Shown here piece by piece: positions 42,210 to 51,157 of a DNA stretch of 64,000 nt. Source of the DNA: Telopea speciosissima (taxonomy: Eukaryota > Streptophyta > Magnoliopsida > Proteales > Proteaceae); contig NC_057924.1 of the NCBI RefSeq assembly GCF_018873765.1, positions 14,843,001-14,907,000 of the forward strand, given 5' to 3'. Numbering within the stretch: position 1 is the stretch's first letter; each line of letters begins with the position of its first letter. The translations under genes and the position numbers were made by a program. Below the pieces are notes generated by a model. The model was given only the letters and a program-made list of their open reading frames with translations, was not told the origin of the DNA and did no database searches.

Positions 42210-43957
42210 ATGGCGGGTTTTGCTTCAATGAAGAATGTCTTCTTCTCTGTTCTTCAGCTTTCAGTAGTACTACTCTTGTTGAGTAGTGTTGCTGAGTCAT
42301 TGAACGATTTTCCGAGCCACTCTCCTACTACCCTCCCCCGACCAGTTTACCCTCCAAGTGTCCTTCCTCCGGTGAAGCCTTCAAATCTATCTCCTACCAA
42401 CCCTCCTACTCTCCCCCCACAAGTTTACCCTCCAAGTGTCCGTCCTCCAGGGAAGCCTTCAAATCTGTCTCCTACCAACCCTCCTACTCTCTCCACTCCA
42501 GTTCAACCTCCCACTGTCCTTCCTCCAGTGACGCCTCCAAGAACTTTATCTCCAACCAACCCTCCTACTCTCCCCCCTCCAGTTCAACCTCCCACTGTCC
42601 TTCCTCCAGTGAAGCCTCCAAGAACTTTATCTCCAACCAACCATCCTACTCTCCCTCTTCCAGTTCAGACACCAAGTTTCTCTCCAGTCTACCTTCCTCC
42701 AGTTCATACTCCAACTCTTCCTTCTCTGGTTGGATTCCGGTTCTTCTTCCCACATGGGTACCCTTCAAGTCACTCTCCTAGCCACCTTCCTACACTCCCT
42801 CCTCCAGTTCACAGTCCAAGTCTCTCACCAGCTCAACCTCCAAGCTTCCCACCTGATAATGCTCCCGAAGCCCCGCCCGCCAAGTATGTGGTTGTGGAAG
42901 GGGTTGTTTATTGCAAGTCATGCGACAGTGATACCCTTTCAGATCCAGTCGTTGGTTTGTCTCCTCCTCTTTTCCTCTATCTTTTCACTTAATTTCACAA
43001 TTACTACGCTCTCATTCAGTTTAATTTGGCATGAGAAGTATAACGTTTCACTATTTGTCACATGGCAATACATGGGTTAGTCCATGTGATTGTGGACCAG
43101 ACATTCATCGCAAAATTATCCTCTCAAGTTCTCTGTCCGATACAGTTTCCCAATGCCTCTAATAAGAGGGGGGTGGACCCCACCCAGGCAGTGAGGTGTT
43201 CATTTCCACCCCTTATGAGAGGAATCGGATGAACTGTACCGGGCAGGGAACTAAGAGGATAAAGATCAGACATTCATTTCCTTGGTACAATTTCAGCTTA
43301 AAATGAGTAGAGGAAATAGCTATAATTACATTATCGGTTTGAATTAGAGTTTGAACAACTTTTCTTATTTAATTTGGACTAAAATTTGATTGATGAGATG
43401 CATGTGGGTTCTTCTATCACATGGACTAACCCATGTACTACAAAGTGGCAAATAGTGAACTGTTATACTTCACTAGGCATAATGACGCCTAGAAAGACCC
43501 ATATATTCAATTACCCACATATTCTCTCATTTTCTTTCTTCTTCTTCTAAATTTTTTTGCGTTTTGTTGAATTTTTTTGCGTTTTGTTGAATATATGATC
43601 ATCAAAAAAATATATATTTAAATGACAGTAAACTTGTTATGGGCTTTGGTTGCAGGTGCGAAAGTAAAGCTAGGGTGCAACATCACCAAGCTTTTAACGA
43701 TCGAAGAAGAAAAGACTACAGACGAGACTGGTTGCTTCCTCTTTGAAGCATCAAAGAAAATCACCATCTCCTCGGTTTCATACTGTAAGGTGTTCTTGGT
43801 TTCATCACCTTACCCTAAGTGCCAGAAGAAATCTAAACTAAACTGTGGAGACACTGGAGCCACCTTGAAGTACGAGGTCAATCCCAAGAAAGCTTTAGCC
43901 TCGGACACTTACGATGTCTACACTCCTGGGCCTCTTGCCTTCGAGTCCAATTGTTGA
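42210..43957 (+). CDS. Secreted proline-rich protein with Ole e 1 domain (2 exons)
   Basis: Exons 42210-42954 and 43656-43957 (phase 1; GTTTGT donor, TTGCAG acceptor) give 348 aa. Residues 1-29 are a signal peptide (FFSVLQLSVVLLLLSSVAES). Residues 42-147 are four tandem 26-27 aa repeats of the type LPPPVQPPTVLPPVKPPRTL plus SPTNPPT, followed by more proline-rich text to about 224. The C-terminal Ole e 1-type domain begins VVVEGVVYCKSCDSDTL and contains AKVKLGC, TDETGCFLFEA, CKVFLVSSP and LKYEV. Cysteines occur in YCKSC, GC, GC, YCK, KC and NC. The protein is expected in the cell wall. The family includes pollen Ole e 1 and pistil/root extensin-like proteins; tissue and function cannot be read from sequence. 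Tandem paralogue at 51158-52539. The intron contains two nested MITEs. Confidence 0.9.
43034..43472. mobile_element. MITE in the Ole e 1 gene intron, about 55-bp terminal inverted repeats
   Basis: Left arm (gagaagtataacgtttcact, then catgggttagtccatgtgat) pairs with right arm (atcacatggactaacccatg, then agtgaactgttatacttca). The element at 43108-43267 is nested in it. Target duplication uncertain. Confidence 0.7.
43108..43267. mobile_element. Foldback MITE (family C)
   Basis: AGACATTCA at 43099-43107 is repeated at 43268-43276. The ends 'gcaaaattatcctctcaag' and the complement of 'ctaagaggataaagatc' are inverted. The interior holds 'aataagaggggggtggaccc' and 'tttccaccccttatgagagg'. Same family as 47591-47777 and 51630-51881. 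Confidence 0.8.
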
Positions 43958-44086
43958 TAGATTTCTCAAACTCTCAAGTTCCTTGCATGTCCCTAAATAA
44001 GTATCGTTCCATGAATGCCAATGTATGGACTTTGGCTGCATAGCTCGATTCATTTCTATTTATCAGACTTGATTTATATGATACAT

Positions 44087-44092
44087 AATAAA
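44087..44092 (+). promoter_or_regulatory. AATAAA poly(A) signal of the proline-rich Ole e 1 gene
   Basis: AATAAA 130 bp after the stop codon. The micro-retroinsertion at 44099-44121 duplicated most of it (a second AATAAA ends at 44126). Confidence 0.55.
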
Positions 44093-44132
44093 GTGATTCT
44101 TTACCAAAAAAAAATAAATAAATAAAGTGATT
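44088..44132 (+). mobile_element. Micro-retroinsertion 3: 23-bp insert with 11-bp target duplication
   Basis: ATAAAGTGATT at 44088-44098 is repeated at 44122-44132. The insert is CTTTACC followed by A9 and a TAAATAA end (44099-44121). Plus-strand orientation. Confidence 0.75.
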
Positions 44133-44719
44133 AGTTTTTTAACCTTTGCTCTTCCCTCTTTATGATGATGATGATGATGGGGTACATATTATTTAGGGTT
44201 GTAAATGAATAATCAAAAATTCGAATTCGATCTGCATCCGTATTCGTTTAGGGACATCCGTACTCATTTAGAGATGACTGAAAAAAAATCCGAATACTCC
44301 GATAAAAATCCATCTAGAAAAAAAATCTAAAAACTTAATAATAAAAAACTAAGTAAATAATGATCTTGAGGGTTTTTTAATGATCTCTAACTTGAAATTA
44401 TTTTAAGAATACGACAAGGGGCAATTAAAAGAAAATATCAAATTCTAAATACACCTATACAGTTGTCATTCAGACATTAGTTACTTTGAATAATAAAAGT
44501 TTTTGGCGTCAAACAATTACTATCACGAAAATGGCCCAGCATTCCTATCCAAACATTGAAACATGAAGGGTTCCACACGAGACACCTGCTTGGAGAATGA
44601 AATCCTTTTGGTGTAATAATGAAAATTATTGTTTTTTCTCAAAATTCATTGGATTTGAGAGAAAGTTATGGCTGGACTCTTAGACAAACTCAACATCTGT
44701 TTCATGCTGGACATCAAAT

Positions 44720-44764
44720 TTTAGTTGGATTGTCTTTACCCAAAAAAAAATTTAGTTGGATTGT
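44720..44764 (+). mobile_element. Micro-retroinsertion 4: 17-bp insert with 14-bp target duplication
   Basis: TTTAGTTGGATTGT at 44720-44733 is repeated exactly at 44751-44764. The insert is CTTTACCC plus A9 (44734-44750). Confidence 0.85.
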
Positions 44765-45235
44765 TTGTAGTGATCACCCATAGTTAAAAATGTTTGAAAA
44801 TTTCAGGAAAATTAAATCGAATCCAAATTGGTTTAAAATTTTGAAAAGCTTTGTGATTTTTTGAGAGCTATGAATAGTTTGCAAATAATTTGGGAAACAA
44901 ATATTTGGAGAATGGATCATCTGTACATACCAATTGGTGAACATACATTTTAGGGGCAATCACATTTTAATTTTGTTTTCATAAAAACCCCTCCTCCCCT
45001 TGTAAATGACAAAAATAGGACAGGTGGTTGGCTCTCATATGTACGTTCACCTATTAGTACGTGTTGAGGAACCGAACTCATATTTCAGCCCCAAAAATTT
45101 TAAATTTCAAATTTTTTTTTTTTGAGTAATTCATTAATAATTCACCCCAAAAGTTTTGGGATGTAAAATTTTAGGGATTGATGAATTCCCTGCTTAGCGT
45201 ATGTTAGTGCATGTATCTATCTTTCTCTCCTCATA

Positions 45236-45753
45236 ATAGGAGCAGATATCATTTCATAGGAGGGATTGGGGGAAGGAGAGAAATAGACACAACAAGGTGC
45301 TAGCGTATACTACGTAGTCTGATAGCATTTTCTCCCAAAAATTTATTTTTAAGAAACTTGAGCAAAATGTTTGTCTCGATTTATTGAAAAATAAACATTA
45401 ATTCTTGAATTAATCTGAATCTGATTTTTTTTTTCATGACCCATTTCTTTTCTTATTGAATTTTCAATCTTTTAAATATGTAAAATTAATTAATATAGGA
45501 GCAGATATCATTTCATAGGAGGGATTGGGGGAAGGAGAGAAATAGACACAACAAGGTGCTAGCGTATACTACGTAGTCTGATAGCATTCTCTCCCAAAAA
45601 TTTATTTTTAAGAAACTTGAGCAAAATGTTTGTCCCGATTTATTGAAAAATAAACATTAATTCTTGAATTAATCTGAATCTGATTTTTTTTTTCATGACC
45701 CATTTCTTTTCTTATTGAAATTTCAATCTTTTAAATATGTAAAATTAATTAAT
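45236..45753 (+). repeat. 259-bp tandem duplication, nearly identical
   Basis: The unit from 'ataggagcagatatcatttc' to 'aaaattaattaat' occurs twice with a constant offset of 259 and only a few substitutions (for example 'gtctcg' against 'gtcccg'). No gene. Confidence 0.95.
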
Positions 45754-45817
45754 TGTATTTGTTTCCTTCCAAATTTAACACTCTCTCCCTAGGACATATT
45801 TAGCGCCTTGTCTAGCT

Positions 45818-45973
45818 GGAAATGGATTTTCTCCAGCCGTGGTGCTAGCCCCGCTAAACGCTAGCAAAAACAGAGGTGGGCTGGTCTGAAATGACCAACT
45901 CCCCCTATTTTTGGGGTGGTTTCAGAGCGCTGGACCCTCCAGCTCCGGCCACGGCTGGAGGAGAGCCAGATCC
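45818..45973. mobile_element. Foldback MITE (family B)
   Basis: The flanks TGTCTAGCT (45809-45817) and TGTCTACCT (45974-45982) match at 8 of 9. The ends GGAAATGGATTTTCTCCAGC and the complement of GCTGGAGGAGAGCCAGATCC are inverted. Confidence 0.85.
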
Positions 45974-46187
45974 TGTCTACCTTATTAGATTGGCTTTAGC
46001 CTTATGAATTAAGGTGTACTATCTACATCATTGTTGTACAGCTGAGATATATTGTTTACTATACTTTAAAGAGAGCAATCATGGTTTGAGATAACGGAAT
46101 CAGATTGGGACTTGCCAGATTCACACCCGATCTCGATTCTACCTGATTTTTATAACTCTCTTTTGAATCGTTGGATTCATGTTTAAT

Positions 46188-47152
46188 ACTTTTTTTTTTT
46201 GGGTAGAAATAATGAGAAACTTTATTAAGATCAACGTGAATTACACATGGATGAAGTTGAAAATAATCCTTGGATCTATGGATCGAAATTTGGTCAGATT
46301 GTTGTGCACGTTACCAACAACTCTTTCCTCGTCAGGTAGTCAATTACTATTAATCTCCCTTGGAACATATGTAAACGAACAAGAAGTAAAATAAGACGAC
46401 AAATGGAGAATATCATCCACTACAGGTTTTACTTCTAGTGGCGGGTAACATAACCCACGTTGGAGACAAGACACCAAATCTCTATGATCTTTCTCTACGT
46501 ACCACCAAATGTTTATATCCTTCAGAAATAACTTCTAACAATGCCAAACGAATAGACATGGCTTCACCGACAAGCACCGATTTGAAACAACATGGCATAG
46601 AAACAGTATAAAGAGAAGCCCTTGCAGAATTGCGAAATAATTCAAGTGTTATTGGTGAAGCCTGATTTTCGTTCCAAATATGCCGTTGGGGCTTTAGAGG
46701 GCCATTTCAGCCTCGAAACGATCTCGGATTGTCGAAAAGTGGTGTACATTCTGCCGGAAGTGGGGTGTTGTGTTGGGCTAGTCGAGATCTTCAAAACGGT
46801 ATATTTTGGAATATACGTAATGTTTTGGTCCGACCCTGTCTGGTTTGGCAATTTCTGGGTCCAGGGGTATTCTTGTACTTCTTCGGGTTAAGGCTTCTCC
46901 ATATAATGTTCTTATCTCTGTATGAGAGATTTTGTAACATTTCCAAAAGATAGTGAAATTTGATCTATTGCTCGGCCGTGGACGTAGCTTCCCATCTTGG
47001 GGGTGAACCACGTAAATCTCTAGTGTTGTGTGTTGTGTGCTTTCTCTGTTTCTCGTTTTCTTCTGCAAATCATCATTCTGGGCATTGTTTTCTTAACACC
47101 AAGACCATCGTTGGCTGCTCCTTGACAAAAGCTAGCATCACAAATCACTCTT
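46188..47152 (-). mobile_element. 5'-truncated LINE (RNase H end) carrying a nested solo LTR
   Basis: A T-run at 46190-46200 is followed by GGGTAGAAATAATGAG (A-tail and 3' end on the minus strand). The flanks attcatgtttaat at 46175-46187 and 47153-47165 are a 13-bp target duplication, extending to 17 of 18 with one mismatch. The minus strand at about 46625-46490 reads ASLYTVSMPCCFKSVLVGEA followed by MSIRLALLEVISEG, the RNase H-like domain found at the C-terminus of some plant LINE polyproteins. Stops and frameshifts follow. The solo LTR at 46647-47098 inserted into it. Confidence 0.75.
46647..47098 (+). mobile_element. Solo LTR nested in the LINE
   Basis: TGTTATTGGTGAAGCC at the left and TTCTTAACA at the right. 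The flanks tcaag (46642-46646) and ccaag (47099-47103) are a 5-bp duplication with one mismatch. It matches 646-1117 in parts, including 'cttgggggtgaaccacgtaa'. Confidence 0.8.
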
Positions 47153-47292
47153 ATTCATGTTTAATGCTTTGATCTTCCTTTTCTTAGTTTGTAAAATAAT
47201 AAAAATTTAATAAAACGACAACACGAAAAGGTCGCTTCTGCGACATAAAAGATTAAAAGTGGAGGATTTGGGAGCAATTTTTTTATCCATCT

Positions 47293-47337
47293 AAGAGCCT
47301 TTAGCATTCTTACCAAAAAAAACAAAGAGCCTTTAGC
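47293..47337 (+). mobile_element. Micro-retroinsertion 5: 19-bp insert with 13-bp target duplication
   Basis: AAGAGCCTTTAGC at 47293-47305 is repeated at 47325-47337. The insert is ATTCTTACC, A8 and CA (47306-47324). Confidence 0.85.
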
Positions 47338-47590
47338 GATGGGTTTTTGAAAACCACTGCCAATAAAGGTATCCCATACCGTTTAAGGCCCCCCAAGGCC
47401 ACTCATATGGAATCCACTCCAATGGGTCTCACGATATTTGTATAAGGACATGATCTGTGCTCCCAATAAAGGAGTCGTGTTCCTTTGCACGTACGTGCAG
47501 GTACACATATATGTGAGAGGCAATCACCTGTTCTATTTTTACTATTTACAAGAGGAGGAGGGGTATTTATGAAAACAAGATAAACATGTG

Positions 47591-47777
47591 GGACTTAACT
47601 CCTCTCAGGTTCCCTGCCCGGTCAGGTTTGTAGGTTCCTCTCATAGGAGGCCTGAAATGACGACCTCACCCCCTGCCCAAACACACTAACCGGGTGGGGT
47701 GAGGTCGTCATTTCTGCCCTCCCTTGAGAGGAACTTACGAACCTGACCGGACAGGGAACCTGAGAGGAGAAAAATTC
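47591..47777. mobile_element. Foldback MITE (family C)
   Basis: AAACATGTG at 47582-47590 is repeated exactly at 47778-47786. Long arms: 'ctcctctcaggttccctgcc' and 'cggtcaggttt' pair with 'aacctgaccggacagggaac' and 'ctgagaggag'; the central arms 'ctgaaatgacgacctcaccc' and 'ggggtgaggtcgtcatttc' also pair. Confidence 0.9.
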
Positions 47778-47929
47778 AAACATGTGACTAGCTTTGAGAT
47801 GTACATTCATGTACGTGTAGATGATCCATTCTCCCAATAGAGAGCCTCTAACTGTGGTTTTCTAGAAACTGTTGCCAATAAGATCCTTTTAGCGGAATCG
47901 CTTTTCTATAGATATATAAAAAACTTAAG

Positions 47930-48110
47930 GAAAAAGAACACCACCTGGTCATATAGCGCTCGCCACCCCCTGCACCAAACATAGGGGCACGCAAAATGAC
48001 TGCCACACCCTTGATCATTTCCATCTTTCCAGGGGTACAACAGTCATTACGCATGCCCCTATCAGAAGGGAGGCGTGCGCTGCGCAACCGCCTGGTGGTG
48101 TTCTTATCAA
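47930..48110. mobile_element. Foldback MITE (family G), 3' end truncated
   Basis: Starts 'aaggaaaaagaacaccacc' and ends 'gcctggtggtgttctta'. The interior 'gcacgcaaaatgactgccac' matches the copy at 10031-10205. Confidence 0.65.
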
Positions 48111-48294
48111 TTTGATTTTGGTCTAGCCTGGTATATACAAAAAATCAAGAGGGGAAAAAAAAAATCCGATTGAAAGTAAACGAACTAATCGTTTGACACC
48201 TCTAATTTGGGTTATATGATAAAACTTATATTATGTTGAGGGATGATATAATCATTTCAGCCATTGGAATGGTATAGATGCGCCTAGGGATGTC

Positions 48295-48709
48295 AATCAA
48301 TTAGTTCGATCTGGTTCTGGTTTGCCTAAACTGATTTCAGTCGGTATTAGGCCTAACCAAAACCAAATCATTAAGACAAAGTTCGGTTTCGATTGGTTTC
48401 AATCCGGTTCAATTTAGTTTTTTATTAGATTGACTTTACAAACTCTTAGTTCGGCGATTTTTCATATATATATACATTACAAATAATCGAGAGACATGGT
48501 TTTTATATAATGTTTTTCAGTTTTTATCGGGTTTTTAGGTTTCTGATTTTAGTTGATTCAATCGGTCTGTCTGGTCTGGTTCAGTTTTTTAGTGGTTTTA
48601 TAAAAGTCCAAACCAAAACCAGATCGATAAACAATAAAGATTCGATTAGATCCAATCCGATTTGTCCCAGTGGTTTTCGATCTGTTTGGGCTGAAAATTG
48701 ACACCCCTA
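48295..48709. mobile_element. hAT-like MITE, TAGGGATGTCAAT ends
   Basis: TAGGGATGTCAATC at the left and the complement (ATTGACACCCCTA) at the right. Body of 'ggtttcgattggtttcaatc'-type words. Flanking 8-mers gatgcgcc and gatataac match poorly (4 of 8), so the duplication has decayed. Confidence 0.55.
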
Positions 48710-48825
48710 GATATAACTTTTTGGAATAGTTGCACACCAAATTTTCTGGGACATATCGATCCTATGACCTACATTTTATTGGACAGTTTTCAATTTATCT
48801 CCACCTTTATTTCTTTTTTTTGGAA

Positions 48826-48970
48826 AAAAATCTTTGTTCGGGAGTGTGGCCTATGCCAGCACTCCCATGAGTCTATCTCTGTCCTTATGTGAAAAGACAC
48901 TTCTACCCCCTTATTTTAAGGAGGAGAGATAGACACATGGGAGTGTTGGCGTAGACCACACTCCTGGACA
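48826..48970. mobile_element. Foldback element (family E)
   Basis: The arms 'cgggagtgtggcctatgcca' with 'gcactcccatgagtctatct' pair with 'agatagacacatgggagtgt' and 'tggcgtagaccacactcctg'. The loop is about 45 bp. Confidence 0.75.
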
Positions 48971-49075
48971 TAAAACTATTTCCTTTTTTTTTTTTTTTTT
49001 TTAAATGATTAACCAGTTATCAAAGTTTAAACTACACTCCTAGGGACTTAGACGAAGAAAGAGTCGCAGTGGGAT

Positions 49076-49320
49076 CATGGTTCTAAGTATTGGTGTCGGA
49101 TCACCCGTATCGGGCGATCCATATCGATTTTACATATTGTCGATACCGTATTAGTGATACAGTACGGACAAGGGATAACTTGATTATTAAAAAGAAAAAC
49201 TATTTTTAAAAGAGGATCGAGAGCAAATTTGTCTGATAGATCCTTATTGATATTGATCCGATACTATATCGATTTCCGAGTTAATCGATACCTATTCCGA
49301 TACCATGCACTAAAACCATG
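49076..49320. mobile_element. hAT-like MITE, GATAC family
   Basis: The ends CATGGTTCTAAG and CTAAAACCATG are inverted. The flanks AGTGGGAT (49068-49075) and AGTGGGAC (49321-49328) match at 7 of 8. The body is rich in 'cgatac' and 'gatatcgat'-like words. Confidence 0.75.
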
Positions 49321-49328
49321 AGTGGGAC

Positions 49329-49856
49329 AGCCTATTTTTATCTACAAGTGAAGAGGGAGTGTTTCCCGGAAGTTGGGTTAAATTGTCAAAGCAATTCTTG
49401 GTTACTAAAAGATTAGTATATATAGTTGATGCGGTTTGGGATTTTGGGTTTAAAAAAGAGTAGGACATAAAGTCAAAATAGCCTACAAACTACGTAACAT
49501 AGCATCACATGTCATTAATATCCAACCATTGATTAGTTTTTAGTTTGACTGACTCATTATCTAAATCGGTTGTTGGTATATGCTCATCTCACATGCCTTT
49601 CTCTTCAAGTGGAAGTAGAAATTGGGAGTCAGGTTCACATTCATGTAAGTGGATTTCGTCTGAATGGTTGTGAGTCGTTTTTAAACATTGAACGTGAACC
49701 CAACTCGAAGCTGGTTGATTGTACCAAGAAACACAGAATAGAAATTGATTGATTTCCACCCTTCAAAAAAAAAAAAAAAAATTGAAGTATTCACATTTAA
49801 GGGAATTCAATTAACATATTTAATATTTTAAAAATTATGTTTAGAAAATCTAAGCA
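49329..49856. other. Gene-free spacer
   Basis: No feature beyond an A-run near 49767-49783; the short ORF at about 49570 has no recognisable domain. Confidence 0.4.
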
Positions 49857-49909
49857 CAAACGGTGTTAAGATTATTTTTTTTTTTGGGTAAATCAAACGG
49901 TGTTAAGAT
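49857..49909 (-). mobile_element. Micro-retroinsertion 6: 21-bp insert with 16-bp target duplication
   Basis: CAAACGGTGTTAAGAT at 49857-49872 is repeated exactly at 49894-49909. The insert (49873-49893) is TA, T11, GGGTAAAT; on the minus strand ATTTACCC plus an A-tail. Confidence 0.85.
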
Positions 49910-50463
49910 GATGTTAACACATGATTAAGAAGAATGTCCAAAATGCCTGAACTTTGTATTTCTATCAAAATAACTGCAATTGAAAGGATATATATGATTC
50001 AACATCATGCCTTTTTTTTTTTTTAACTTTTGATTTAAATCATGGTTGTTCATGTAACATTTTAAATCATGATATACATTGTGGTATATTTTGTTTTAGA
50101 CCACACCATCAATTGTTTCAAAAAGATTTTAATTGGAATGATAGGATCCAACCATAATATTTTAATATTTGTAGATGTTCAACTTAAATTGTGATCATTC
50201 AATTAACATTTTAATTACTACAAACTTATATTAGATTAGACATAGTTAGAAAATTCTAAAATATTCTCCAAATATTGATTGCAAGATGCAACAAAAATTT
50301 TATTGCACCTTACAATCAATTTTTTAATCTTGAGGCTAGATGGTTTTGATGATCTGATCATATATGAGGCTTTAGCATTGTACTTATCATTATTAAAACT
50401 ATTAAATGAACAGTTATGAAGCAAATCAAAAGTTTAAAAATATTAAAATATAATAATTAAATG
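49910..50463. other. Gene-free spacer
   Basis: Very AT-rich; nothing recognised. Confidence 0.45.
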
Positions 50464-50537
50464 AGTAAATTACACGTCACCTCTTGATTTTCAAATGAAA
50501 CTCAAATCACCCTTGGTTTTTGAAAAAACTCAAATCA
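50464..50537 (+). repeat. Copy of the TIR-element end seen at 6123
   Basis: 'taaattacacgtcacctctt' and 'gtttttgaaaaaactcaaat' repeat the sequence at 6123-6207. No partner end was found near it. Confidence 0.6.
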
Positions 50538-51062
50538 CAAGGTCAATGGTTGAAGGTAAGGCAAAAATGAGAAGTAATTCATGTGATTCAAATTTCAAAG
50601 CATGTATAGAGAGAAAAAGGGTCAAGGGAGTACAGGCTTCCCAACTTTTAGTATCTTAGAGTGCACTCTTCCACCAAAACCCTAGTCTTTTAGTATTTGT
50701 AGTATTCTCTTCCTAGAGGAGCTACAGACAAAGAGAGAGCATCGGGAGAAACTTCTTCAATCCTTGCAAGCTGTGAAAAAAATTCTAGAAAATTTGCAAC
50801 TGATCGAAAGAAATCCTAGCTGCATGTGAAGCAATTAATCCATCCTCCACTACTTGTGCTTATCAGTTTCTTTCTTTTAATGAAAACCCTAATCCCAATA
50901 CACGCTCCATTCTCCGGATGCATCAATCTCTATACTTTAAACCTTGAGATCTTTCCAACCTAAGCTCTCCCGGCCAGCTGATTAAACCCTAGATAACCAC
51001 TGAAAAAATCTCCATTTTTTTTTCCCATTTTTTAAATACCCATTTGATCAACCCAAAGTCAC

Positions 51063-51068
51063 TATAAA
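51063..51068 (+). promoter_or_regulatory. TATA box of the His-rich Ole e 1 gene
   Basis: TATAAA in 'tcactataaagagt', 95 bp before the ATG; conserved with the paralogue's 'ccactataaaa'. Confidence 0.6.
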
Positions 51069-51157
51069 GAGTCCATACCAGTTTGGGTAGGAAAAACCCA
51101 GGTCTTGCCTTGCTTGCTTGTTCTAGCTTTCCCTGGCCTTGTTAGTAGAAGTAAGAG

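Noticed and set aside
42730-43080. 116-aa frame overlapping the first Ole e 1 exon
   Set aside because: Out of frame with the signal peptide and Ole e 1 domain; a shadow of the proline-rich exon.
45236-45753. LTR pair of a short retrotransposon
   Set aside because: The two copies are directly adjacent with no internal region and no TG...CA ends; this is a simple tandem duplication.
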